Shown in pieces: positions 47,077-58,500 of a stretch of 64,000 bases of DNA. The notes under the pieces were generated by a model, which saw nothing but the letters and a program-made list of their open reading frames with translations, had not been told where the DNA came from and searched no databases. The stretch spans positions 1,245,001 to 1,309,000 of the forward strand of contig PYIU01000005.1 of NCBI GenBank assembly GCA_003415625.1. Direction: 5' to 3'. Source of the stretch: Aquanectria penicillioides. Taxonomy: Eukaryota > Ascomycota > Sordariomycetes > Hypocreales > Nectriaceae. How positions within the stretch are numbered: position 1 is the stretch's first letter; the number at the start of each line of letters is the position of its first letter. Made by a program: the position numbers and the translations under genes.

Positions 47077-47833
47077 ATTCCAGATTTCCTCTTTATCGTC
47101 GAGTCTTTTATTTTTATTTTAGCAGGGATACCGTCAATGGGATTCCAATACATCCCTTTGGTTGATGACTGGCAAAATATGCTGTTGGAGGCTGCGCACT
47201 GGATTTGATGCGCGGGACACGTCTGATTCGTTTTTTTTTTGCGGGAAAAACTGGCGACTGACCCAGGAAGGGCGGATCGCTCGGGAATGATTATAATTTA
47301 GTTTGGGCGATATGGCCGCCTTTGTTCTATACGCATCGTTCGAGAGTACAAATAGACTTTCTTCTTGTGTCAACTGCATACCAACCATCATCACGTGTGA
47401 TTCCCTGTGCTAACCGTAACCTCCCCATTTCTGGTCGCACTACTGAGCGTCTATCCCCAGGCGCTTATATGGTAAAGAGAAAAAATACCCAAGGTAATTT
47501 GATCTGGTTGTTTTCTGGTTGAGCATGATCAAAGTAGAGTTGCAACGGTTCAAACAAGAAAGTGTGGGGGGCCGAGATCCGAGTCTAAACTTGGTTGTTT
47601 TAGGTGACGAACCTCGGCATTTTCAACACAGCTGACTTGACTTACATCACCTCCCCGCGTCGCGACAAACGTCTTACTTCTCCAACCTCATGCCTAGTTT
47701 GCGATTTTCTCAAAGCAATTATAGCAACCCTTTATACCCATCGTCATTGAATCCAACTATTTGTGACGGATCTCGCCCCATCCACATAGCTCCTCTCCTC
47801 CCTCTCCCCTCCCCCGCCTTCTCTCCCACCATC
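47077..47833. promoter_or_regulatory. gap between the GH72 gene and the isomerase gene
   Basis: These 757 bp hold the GH72 3' region and the next promoter. Nothing specific is seen except a T10-11 run near 47230 and a C/T-rich leader from 47770. Confidence 0.4.
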
Positions 47834-48768
47834 ATGTCCACAGCCACCCCTCTCCCGGCCTACGCGGCATACGAGTTCTTCCTCGTCAGCTCGCCGGCGC
47901 CGTTGGTCGCGCACGTCGAGATCAATCGCCCGCGCAAGCTCAACGCATTTTCGCACCCCATGTGGCTCGAGTACGGCCGCGTGTTCCAGCAGCTGAGCGA
48001 GGATCCGGGGGTTCGCACCGTGGTGCTCAGCGGTGCCGGCGATCGGGCCTTCACCTCCGGGCTGGACGTGCAGGCCGCGGCCCAGGACGGCGTCTTGACG
48101 GGCGACGACGGAAAGGATGTGGCGAGGAAGGCTAAGGCGATGAGGAGCCACATCAAGGAGTTTCAGGACTGTATCAGCGAAGCAGAGAGGTGCGAGAAGC
48201 GTAAGTTTATATCCATTCACACGGAGACACGATGAAACGACGGAACACTGATATATGCCTTTATGCGTCTACAGCTGTAATTTGCGTGCTTCACGGCATT
48301 TCTATTGGTCTTGCCATAGACATCTCCTGCTGTGCTGATATTCGCATTTGCTCATCCGACACGCGCTTCGCCGTCAAGGAAGTTGACATTGGTCTCGCCG
48401 CCGACATTGGCACGTTGGCCCGGCTGCCCAATGTTGTTGGGTCCATGTCGTGGGTCAAAGATGTCTGTCTCACGGCCCGAGACTTTTCACCGCAGGAAGC
48501 GTTGGCCGTGGGGTTTGTTAGCCAGGTGCATGAGAGCAAGGCCAAGGCTGTGTCGGCTGCCGTGGCTATGGCGGCCATGATGGCGGACAAGAGCCCTGTC
48601 GCGGTGCAAGGGACCAAGGAGTTGTTGAACTACGGACGGGATCACGACGTGGCCAGCAGTTTGAGGTACACGCAGGTATGGAACTCGGCGGCGCTGCAGG
48701 GCAAGGACTTTCCACAGGCAATCATGAGTGGTCTGAAGAAGACCAAGCCGCGGTTTGAGAAGCTGTAG
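47834..48768 (+). CDS. delta(3,5)-delta(2,4)-dienoyl-CoA isomerase, ECH1/Dci1 type
   Basis: A 286-residue crotonase-fold enzyme that shifts double bonds so that odd-position unsaturated fatty acids can pass beta-oxidation. Exons are 47834-48200 and 48275-48768 (donor GTAAGT, acceptor ACAG, split Pro codon). The oxyanion region is seen in GDRAFTSGLDV and VLHGISIGLAIDISCCADIRI. Asp138, Glu158 and Asp166 are spaced 20 and 8 apart, exactly like the catalytic Asp176, Glu196 and Asp204 of rat ECH1, which separates it from plain enoyl-CoA hydratases. The end KPRFEKL resembles but does not match a standard SKL peroxisomal signal, and I see no strong mitochondrial leader. Its 3' end faces TFB5 across only 100 bp. 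Confidence 0.92.
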
Positions 48769-48868
48769 TGGGGTATAAATGATAGAGCTGGAGAACTAGG
48801 GGGCTTTGTACTTGTATCGTGTTCAGGCGGTGAAGTTGGGACGATGTAGGTTGCCACCGCACAACAGT

Positions 48869-49332
48869 CTACTCGGAGCCGGATTCTTCCTCTGGAGGAA
48901 GGTTTTCCTTGAGGCGCTATGGATCATGTCAGTATGGGGCACACGAGGGGAAGCATCCAACATCCAATGATTGTCTTCAATAGCGTCAAATGCAAGTATC
49001 GATGGGACGGTAATGAAAAAGAGTGTTGGCTTGGCACCCGTACGGCGCGTATTTTGCTCCTGACAAAAATGGGCACGTACATCTTCGAGTTTCTGCTTGA
49101 GCAGGGCCACCATGTTCTCCTTGACGACGACCCGCTCATCGTCAAGGTCTTCGATGATGAAGTCGTGGCTGTCGCTGTCAATATTGACAATGATGGACTT
49201 GATTGATGGATCGCATTCGATCAGAACCCCTGTTCGAGCGTCGTGAGGTTAGTGGTCTGTTGTGAACAAAAAAAAAAAAAAAAAGAGCTGTTGGTTGGTT
49301 GGGGGCGACTAACCTCGGATTGCACGAGGCAT
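48869..49332 (-). CDS. TFB5: TFIIH subunit Tfb5 (TTDA/GTF2H5)
   Basis: A 71-residue protein, easily missed, in three exons: 49332-49314 (19 nt), 49229-49081 and 48916-48869. [18 protein letters not shown] starts it, [23 protein letters not shown] forms the core, and [21 protein letters not shown] ends it; all are typical Tfb5. It stabilises the TFIIH core by binding the Tfb2/p52 subunit and is needed for nucleotide excision repair. Donors GTTAGT and GTACGT and acceptors ACAG and ATAG keep phase (19+149+48 = 72 codons). An ATG three bases upstream (49335) is also in frame; I chose the one giving MPRA, as in relatives. An A19 run lies inside the first intron. Confidence 0.95.
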
Positions 49333-50587
49333 CATGGGCGCGGAGTTTTGAGTGCGATTCACGGGTTGGTTATGAGGCGCGATGTAAATGTCGGGATGAG
49401 CCAGCGAGCCTGCGTATAGAGACGCTTCGGGCCAATGTCATGGGCCCTCGTATGGCGAGGAGTTTGGGAATGCTGGACGCAGAGCCGATTTGGTTGTAAC
49501 AAGATCCAAATTTGAGACTCGGCGGAGTGAAGCTCACTAGCCTTGTGGTCCTACTTCAGTGTCGGTGTCGGCCAAAGCTCGGGCCGTGTCTCCTTTCCTC
49601 TCTCACCAACGAAGCATGTGGAATCTGTTTCGAGGCTGGTGAAGGAGCTGGTCAGCGTCTGCGCCTCAAAGCCAAAGCCACTACCGGTATTGGGTCAGGA
49701 CCTGTCATCGAGTTATCCTCTGCGCCTCCCCAGACTCGGGCTCTAAGGCATAAATTATCAAAATATTGCCGCCCCGGTCCCGAAACATTTGGAATCCTCC
49801 AGGAGGAGCAAGAGGGGGCGAAGAACCATCCATGTGAGCTCATGGAAGGGGAAATGGAAATACGCACCCAGTCAAGAAGCACTGCCCTATGACTGTTGGT
49901 CTGTTCTCCTCTCCCCATGCACGCAGCTTTATTGGTCTAGAAGCCCGCGGAATTATGGATTGGATGGAAGATGTGCACTGCACCCCAATGCCCTCCCCCA
50001 ACCCTAGAGAACGGAAAAGAAAAGAAAAGCCACCCCCAGTAGTAAACGTCGGGCTTCTCGGTGGTCGTATTGGTAGTCGTTGGCTCCCCCGAGCGTATTC
50101 CAAACATGTCCCGTTCCGACATTGCCAACGTCCGCCCACCTGTCATCCCACCACCTCAGCCACGAGCTATGAAGTCACTACGGCTTAGCCGGGAGCTGAG
50201 CGTCATCCGTTTAATGTTTTGACTGGGAATACAAAGCTTCCGTTCCCACCCCAGTGTCATACACAATGCTGATCAATAACCCTCCTGCCTCCCCTTGACG
50301 TCCCGCTTCTTTTATCCTCCTGTCCTGTTTCTACGGGAAACATCGCTTTGTGCATATTGCCACATCAAGGAATCACGGTACAAATGCCTGCATCGTAACA
50401 ACACACATACATACCACACGCACACGCACACACACACACCTCCTCACTTACGAGTGCTACCTTGATATCTGTCGGCATCTACGTCACCTTCCGATTTGTC
50501 GTTTACTTCTTCTACCCGCATCTTCCGTAGAGAGATCACTCAGCAAGGGCATCTTTTGTTCTTCTCATTCTTCAAGCCACCATCGAA
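49333..50587. promoter_or_regulatory. divergent gap between TFB5 and the small membrane protein gene
   Basis: About 1.25 kb. A (CA)n-like run lies at 50402-50440, and the leader after 50450 is C/T-rich. No gene is supported. Confidence 0.4.
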
Positions 50588-50989
50588 ATGAGCACAAATC
50601 CAGCAATGGTCAACGATGTTGACGACACTCCATCCTTCAGCAAACAGCCACTGGCGTGGATAATCATCCCGCTAGTCTTCTTCATTCTTGTTGGTCTGGC
50701 TGCGACCATCATCCGCATCCGCCGTCGCCGTCGCCGCCGCCAGATGCAGATGTGGCCTGGTGATTTGGAGACTACGCGGCTCGTATCACCAGACGGGCGC
50801 ATCCGCTTCGCCCGGCCGCGACAAGCTCGACGACAGCCAGCTGCGGTGGAGGGCTTGAACGAGCTTGGCGAGGCGCCGCCGCCCTATGACGGAAAGAAGG
50901 AGGGCCGAGAGGACGGCACGGAGATGCGGGACCTCGAGGTCCCCGCGCCCCACCTCCGGACTATCTCGCCGCTCCTGAGCCCGCCGTGA
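50588..50989 (+). CDS. small single-pass membrane protein with PPxY motif, 133 aa
   Basis: I do not recognise this protein. It has an N-terminal outside-facing stretch of about 22 residues, one membrane helix (WIIIPLVFFILVGLAATII, about 24-42) and an immediate Arg-rich stop-transfer cluster (RIRRRRRRR). A hydrophilic tail holds APPPYDG, a PPxY motif of the kind bound by WW domains such as those of Rsp5 ubiquitin ligases. The layout recalls fungal ART-like or transporter-sorting adaptors, but that is inference only. Single exon, sensible ATG after a C/T-rich leader, stop at 50987-50989. Codons are mixed but consistent with coding. It is about 1.25 kb from divergent TFB5. Confidence 0.7.
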   Translation: MSTNPAMVNDVDDTPSFSKQPLAWIIIPLVFFILVGLAATIIRIRRRRRRRQMQMWPGDLETTRLVSPDGRIRFARPRQARRQPAAVEGLNELGEAPPPYDGKKEGREDGTEMRDLEVPAPHLRTISPLLSPP

Positions 50990-53900
50990 CTGCCCAAAGT
51001 CGGAGATCTCTCTGATCCTGGCCATCTTCGGATATGAGAGAAGAATTCCCAGGGAGGCATGTGCAATATTGAGGGGTGGTTTTTCTTTTTAATCTGTGAA
51101 TACCAGCTTGCAAGGCGTTGGGGGCAAATGTCATCTTGCTGATTCGGCAACAAATACCAAGAGTTCCTAGGCTCTGGATAATGAGTGTACGATTCCTCTG
51201 TATATGTGTTCGATCAGGGCTTGAAAATATTTGAAATAGTCAATGATAATTCAAGAAATACTTCTTAGACTTGAACAAGTCCACTCCTCGATATCTCCGT
51301 GAAGAAGTGCATAAGTTGCACTTGTCATTGCTGGCATTGACGGAGGTCTCTGGCTGTGCTGGCGACAGGGTTTCGAGGGTGTCACACCAGCAACATCGCA
51401 CAACACTGAGACAAAACAAAACTAAGGACAGCCCCCCCCCCCCCCCCCGGAGTATTGACATCGATAGGTTAGGGCACCGGATAGCTGGCTGGTGATATTG
51501 CTATCGGGCGAGCATGATTGCATCTTGTGCTTATTTGTACTCCCCGAGCGCCCCGGGAACTCGTCGGATAGGCCCATCAGGTTTTGTGCCGTGTTACACT
51601 AGCTCCTGTGAACTCTGTCCTCTAGGTCCCGGGTTACGACGGATGTTTCATGGATTCTGACGACGCAGCAGAGACATTGGACAAGGACATTGGGGGTCAA
51701 ACGGGATCGCCGTGGTGGCAAACACCTTGAGCGTTCCTGGCCAAGGGAGCGCCGACGCGTACGCATGTTCATCAATGCAATTCGTCCCTTCTCATGTGTT
51801 TGCAGGTGTCAGAGTCAAATACTTGCTGCAGGGCTTGCAGAAGCGCAGCCCAGGGGAGCGGTGTGTTTGAGAAGAGCAAGGTTTGTGCGAGACACGGCTT
51901 GGACCGATGCCCACGTTGCGCTCCTCACCCACAAGCCTCAGCGTCGGAGCTGAAGCGTGAGTATGTCGAACAGAACTCGGTGGGCGTTGGGGCACTGGAG
52001 CATTGGGGCGCTGGGGCACTGCGGCGCTGGGACGTCTGCTGCGGTGGCCCATGTTCATCCAAGTGTGTCTTGCATGGTGCTCTGGAGACGCTATGGAGGT
52101 AGAGGATCCTCACCAGCTCAGGGGGGGATCCATTTTTGAGGACAAGAGGGACTCCATCTGTGCGTGGAAGCCCAGGAACGCCGCGCATTGGCTCAATGAG
52201 GTGCAGGAAGACGAAGCAACTGGATGGAGTCCGCGCATTGGGGCGACGCAGTGGACAGGAGGCTTGGAGTTTTCCACACAAAGTCAGAAGAAAACCAAGC
52301 GGTGGCAAGAAGCGGGGAGAAAGCGGTGCTTGGATGGGGAATTCTACGAGGTTGGAGAATGAACGTTTTTCGATAGTGGGTTAATTAATAAATATGTGGC
52401 TTCTATTATGGACAAAGTACTCACTTCTTTTCGTCTTGTGTGGTATTCGGTGCGGTTTGGGTAATACGAAAAAAAAAAAAGAAGGTGGTTGAAACTGGAG
52501 TAAAATGGATTAACTTTTGATTGAGGAAAGCGGAGCAGAACACATTGGATCAAGCCCCTCCCAACACTCTTAACCACCGGCGCTACCGGACACTGGAGAA
52601 GCATTTGAATTCTCTGTTAGTTCTTGTTAGTGTGGTGTTGGTGGCCAGGAGAGCAATTGAGACTGGGACTAGGGCTATTCGCGAATCCCGGGTGTTGGGG
52701 CTGATTACGGACTCCTCGGAATGATGAGGAAGACTTGTGGTGAAGCGAAACTTGTCTCTGAGCATCTCAGCCCTACCGAGGCATCGGGTTCAGCCTGAGA
52801 CGGGACATGGTGTGTCTCGAAGCGAGGAAAGGGTCCTCTGAGATTTGGAAATTTATACTCCGTATGCTTGTGTCTTTAGGTACGGATACGTACGTCGCAT
52901 CTCACGGACATCTCAAGGGCATCCATCATATGGTATCTCACATCGGACTCGATTTTGGCTTCGAGATCGACGAGGAAGCAAGGACTACAAGCCCGTAATC
53001 GAACGTTGCTTCTGTCAGAGATTATTCGGTGCTAGTGAGGGCAATCTACCTGAGGCTGAGTCCCTTGGCTCGGGAGACACAGGGTGACGTGAGAGACGAG
53101 GCTCAGGTGATTTGCTGCCGAGGACTTTGTTCCATCTCGTCTTGTCTCCCGGCCATGGGAGACCATACCTCCCCGGGCGAATCTGGGGCCGTGGCGTTGG
53201 GCTACGGCGGACGGTCACTGACAGGTCTTACGTAGTGCTACCTACTGAGGAGGACTGAGGAGGTTGGGGGCGCTTTCAAACCCGGGGGAACCCTGGACGG
53301 GGGAGCCATGGGCGGGATCCAGAGTCGATGACGGCCGCCCGGGCCCTGCTGTCCCTGGCGGTACCTGAAGGGTGCCCCGTCAACCAGCGCCGAGGCGGCC
53401 GTAGATGATGAATGAGGCCAGTATCCATTTGAATTTCTTTTTGGATTCCTTGTTTTCGGCTTAGCAGCGTGGCAGCCGCCCATACCGCTGGCCCCTGTGC
53501 AGTTGATGAAATTGAATCCTCGGATGACGGGGTCGTCGGCAATGGCCTCGCCAGCAGAGCAGCGGCGAGCAGGGCTAATGTTGACGACGACGTGGGAAGG
53601 AAAAACCAGGCCAGGAGTGGAGTTGGCAGCGACAGAACAGTTGAGGAGGTTGGAGCGAGTCGACCTTTGACCATGGTCACCACCATGGCAACGGCTACTG
53701 AGCTGACTCGTTTTCTGACTCGCTGGGGGAGGTAGAAATCGGTCAAATGGGATCCGCGGAATCTAAGCGCATGCAGTAGTAGTATCGGTAGACTGACCGG
53801 TTGTCGCATATCGTCAGTCAGTGTGCGTTTGCCCTCGAGTCACTCGCTGCTCGCATCGCATCACATCGCATCGTGCGTGCATCCATCTTCCTCGTGTTCT

Positions 53901-55536
53901 GTGTCTGGCTGGTTTCCCCCGCGGTCTGTCCATTGGCAAACGCTGCTCGGAGCCGGGCCTAGGGTAGTTAAGTGGGGCGGCTGCTTTGCGGGCACTTTGC
54001 GGTTTACCCCTTGTGGCTCTCGGAGCCCTCGAAGCCCTGGTCCAGCCCTTTTGAAGCCCTGCACCATAGCAAAGCGCGTGGCCGCACTCGGCAGCCCTGG
54101 TGTGTGTGCACATGCTGTACGTCGTCGGTAGGTAAAGCTCTTTGCTGCCCTGGTCGCCTTCCTCGCACACCCGCTAGGCGGACCCCGGCTCCCGGGCGCT
54201 ATTGGACCAGCTTGCCGGCAGCGCCAACTCATCACTCACCCTCCAGGAAGAGGCTAGAGCCCGGCCAGAGCCAGAAACCCAAGCCTAGGCAAATTCCCCC
54301 AGCCGCCTTTTTGCACAATAACAAAGCCTCATAAGCCGATTCTCGAGCGGACATCGGTGTGTGTGCTCCACCACCAACCTCTGCTTGTTCCTTCCAGTGT
54401 CCCCCAATTTTTTCCTTGCTGTGCCGTTTTTTGTTCGCCTCATCCTCGTTGATCTTACTAAGGTGGGAGAGAAGAAAAAAAAACCAGAAGGCCGGGTAGA
54501 TCCTTCATTCAAGGGGAAAACGCCAGGCAGGAAGCGACCAAACGTCTCCGACAACCACCGCCCCAGTGGGTGCCGTGCAGTGAGCGTGCAGCATACGGCC
54601 ACTTTTTTAAAACCACGCACATCCAGTCTGCAGCCGTTCCCAAGTTTTCCTTCGTCTCCCCTTCCCGACCTCGACTCGGTTTCGGCGCCGTTCGTGCGCT
54701 GTGCTGTGCTGTGCTGTGCTTTGCTGTGCTGTGCTGCGCTGTGCTGCGCTGTGCTGTTCCCACTTTGCAACTTTCCGCTTGGGTCGGGTTTCTGGCCTCG
54801 TTTTTCCCCCGGGGCCTGCACCTTGCTGGTGATTGGCACCGGACAGATTGGGCTTTGGTGGCCTGCGCTTGCTTGGGTGCGGCTCGCTCCCGTCTCTCCA
54901 CCATTCTGGGCTTGGGCTGGACTGGTTGCTGCGGTTGCAGAGTTGGCCCGCCCGCCAACCCCCCCGGTCAAATCGACACTGACAAGTGAGCGCACCACCA
55001 CCACCACAACCTCAACGCCGACTTTCTCCCCTCCCCTCCCAATTTTGCATCTTTACGGGCTCCCAACGGTAAGACCAGTGTGTTTGTCGACTCGCCTGGC
55101 ATTCGGTACTTGTTGCTCAGTTTTTTGCTTCATCCGTTGTTTGTCTTGTGTGAGTCCATCTCAATCTCCCGACTCGAGTTTCGTTTGGCTCGTGCCATTG
55201 GTTTGGCTCGTCCTTGGCTTTCCGCTGTCTTGCTTCTGTTTCGTTTGTGGCCTTCTCGTCCTCGAGACGCCGACTGACGCTCGTTTTTCACCCAGACTTT
55301 TCTTCTGCGTCTTTGTGCTCCTTATTGCTCCATCTTGCACCGCATGTCTTGACATCACGCTTTAATCAACATCCCCACCTCTTTTCCCACTCGCCATCGA
55401 TTCCGTGGTCCGACATCATTGATCCCGACTTCGCCATCGATCACCGAATCCCCAAGGATCGCACACCAAGGGAAAATCAACAAGAGGGTTTCCCTCCACC
55501 TTTTCACTCGCCCAAGCGACATCTCACCACAGCACA
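50990..55536. other. 4.5-kb intergenic region and long leader
   Basis: No supported gene. Seen: a C19 run near 51430, a degenerate GGGGCACTGG/GGGGCGCTGG tandem at 51987-52033, CATCGCAT repeats near 53860, and the GTGCT pentamer array at 54698-54757. A 334-codon plus-strand frame at 54361-55365 crosses this array and is Cys/Leu/Phe-rich; I read it as chance within the long C/T-rich leader of the next gene. Confidence 0.45.
54698..54757. repeat. pentanucleotide tandem array (GTGCT)n
   Basis: About a dozen pentamers, mostly GTGCT with GCGCT and TTGCT variants, stand in tandem about 780 bp before the start of the 1698-residue gene. Confidence 0.8.
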
Positions 55537-58500
55537 ATGGGCATCGACTCCAGAAAAGCACCCCCTCTTCCCGCCCCAACCGAAACCGAAACGAACAACA
55601 CCACCCCGACAGAATTAACGGCGGATGCGTTCAAGCCCGGCGACGACAAATCGTCCTACTCCATCCCCGAGGACGGAACTCCCGTCACCATCCCAACCCG
55701 CGGCCACAAGGCCAACCGCTCCCAGACCTCGTTGCTTATCGAGTACTTTGAAGGCGGCAAACCCTCCTCCGGCTCTGCTGAGCGTCGACCCAGCGTACGG
55801 GTTCGTCTGACGCCTTCAAAGAGCAGAGGCGACCACATCCAAGTCACTGAGACCAAGGCCTCACGGACCCGTCGGATACCCCTCGGCCTCTCTACCGAGA
55901 TCGACAACCTTGACGGTGAGGACGGTCACAGTATGACCTCGTATGCATCGGCTACCGAAGAGTCGAATGTTTCAAGAAACCCCATCGACATCGAAATCGA
56001 CCGCAGCCACCGACGACGACGTCCAGCCAGTCCCTTGATCCCTTCAGAGCCATACCAAGTAAACGCTTCAGAAATTTCCGCCATCCCCAGCGACAGCTTC
56101 CTGGACGGTACTGGCGGTGGCTCCGCAGAACTGAAGAGCAGCTTCAGTCAATCAAAAGGAGAAGACCTGGCTGCCGCTGCCGGCGCTGGTGTACTCGCAG
56201 CCGTCGCCATGGATGAAGTTAAGAGCCAGAAGAGTCGAAATCGCGAACGCGTAAAGTTGACGGAGAAAGACAAGCCCAAGGAGAAGCCAGAGCGCAAACG
56301 TCGGTCAAAGAGTAGGACCAGCAGCGTCAGCGAGCGGACGGTCGATGATCTTAAATCACCTCGAGCTCGTCGTTCCAGTCGAAGTCACCAGGAATCCACC
56401 GTGTCGGCTGCTGACTCGAGCGTGCTGTCATCCAATTTGACCCCCAGCCATCGCTCCGTCGACACACATTCCACACGCTCAGGTGTCTCAAAGTCATCCA
56501 TTAATAATCCAAAGCTGCTTGAGACAGTCGAGGACGCCATCCGCAGGTTAATCTTGCCTGAGCTGAGCGCCTTGAAGAGGGAGCAGAGCAAGCGTGAAAC
56601 TCGACGTGGCTCATTCACCTCCACAGCGACGTCGGTGTCTCGAGAGGAAGTGACCCCAGACCGCCGGCGGTCCTCAGGTCAGCGGAATGATCAGAAAGAT
56701 AGGCGCAACAGGGAGGCTCGTCATGACTACGGCGATGTCTCCCCCCAGAGCATCAGCCGCGAGTCTCTCGATGAGTACGATGATGATGTTGTCACCCCTA
56801 AACGCAGTGGAGACTTGCTCAAAGCCGCCGCCACTGGTAGCGCTGCCAGCAAGGGCCTCTCTCTTCTCGATGAGAAGACCCAATCCGAGGACCGCAAGCA
56901 TAGAGAACGACGTCGTCGCAGAGCCGAGTCCTCCCGCAGCAGAAGCTTAAATAGGGATCGCTATGTCGACGACTATGACGACGAGGCCCCCGCACCCCCG
57001 ATGCCTCTAATGAGCGAGATCAACCCGTCCGAGATCACTCGAACATCTATTCTTTCAGCGAACACTGACAGACCTCATTCTGCTACTGAGGAACTTGTGC
57101 CTCTACAAAACGTCAATCGTGGACTCGAGTCTACCATTTCTACACCTACCCCTACCAGAACCCCAGTCAATCTTGAAGACACCTTGCTCACCCAGCACGC
57201 AAATGTGTCACACGGGGACCTTACTGCTCTTCCTCGTGGAGAGAAGAACTACGACGAATATGAGGCCGATGATTACGGTCAAAAGATGCCTATGAGCCAC
57301 GACATCCCATACGACGACGAAGAGGAACCCGTTTCCGACAACGACTACCCTGATGGGTATGATAATTCTTACTTTGCTACTCAGGACGTTCCTCCTCCTC
57401 TGAAATATGTCCCCTACCAAGCGGGTGCCCGTGGATTGAGCCCCATCCCCAGCGTCTCCGGCTACACTGATGGCGCTAGCGAACATCAACCGCGCAACTC
57501 GAGGAGCATGCACTCTGCTAGTGACCTGTACTCACAACTGGAGAGGTCTCCAGAACATCCTCGTAACAGTCGATCAACAGGCTCACTCAGCTCTCTTCGT
57601 GCCCGAGATTTCGAGTACATGTCTCCTAGGAATTCAGGAATGGATTATAGGAACACCACTTTCACTGACGACAGTGAGCTGGATCGAGTAACTTCTGGAC
57701 AGGCTGTGCGCGGCGTCGGTGCCAATCCCAACATTATCCACCCCCCCATGGGCGTGGAGTCCGCCGTGGCATCCCTGGTGGATGGCTCGATGCTCGAGCA
57801 GTCCGTTTTGACCAGTGGCTCAGGGTACGACTATGGCGGTGCCAGAGATTCGACACTGTCCTATGATGATCAATCAAGGGTTCAAAGCAGCCGCGGTGTG
57901 AGCCCAGTGAAGTCGATGCTCGATGCTCCTCGAGAAGCCGACGAAGATGAGAGACATGCAAGCCCCAGTGTTAGGTCCCAGAAGTCTCATCAATTCACCG
58001 AATACGAAATCGACGAGCATGGACGCAAGGTCCCTCGTACCAAGACTCCTACGGCTACAGAAGTGGCAATCACCGCCGGTGCTGTTGGTGCCGCTGCCGC
58101 AGCCTTGAAGGCTGCTCAGGGCAAGAAGCAAGCTCCTATTGAAGAGGAGCTGGTCGAGGACTTCCACCCGGCTGGTGTCTTCCGAAACAAGTCATTCAAG
58201 GAGCGAACGCTTGAGGGCCATGAACCTCGCAACACCCCAACCCACAGCGTTGACCGACTTGACTTCGACGATCCCCCAAAGATGAGCGCCAGCTTCATGC
58301 CCAGTGGTATGCACGAGCTTATGCCAGAGATTGGATACATGGACGATGATGCCCTAACCAACCCATCCATTGTCCAGACTAACCCATCACTCGTTGGAGA
58401 GCGTCTCGACGGTGAGCCCCTGTCTGGCCGCGCAACTCCTACCCAACGATCTCTTGGAGGAGTTCAGGACGATGCTCGAAGCAAGGCTAGCGGAACTAGC

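Noticed and set aside
51430..51448. Long C run as a possible telomere or contig-join sign
   Set aside because: Ordinary unique sequence on both sides and no TTAGGG array; a plain homopolymer.
53276..53809. 177-codon minus-strand frame with Leu/Ala-rich centre
   Set aside because: The opposite strand is open over the same region and neither has a conserved motif or good start context.
54361..55365. 334-codon plus-strand frame before the large gene
   Set aside because: Cys/Leu/Phe-rich, crosses a pentamer repeat and C/T-rich leader, and has no recognisable domain.
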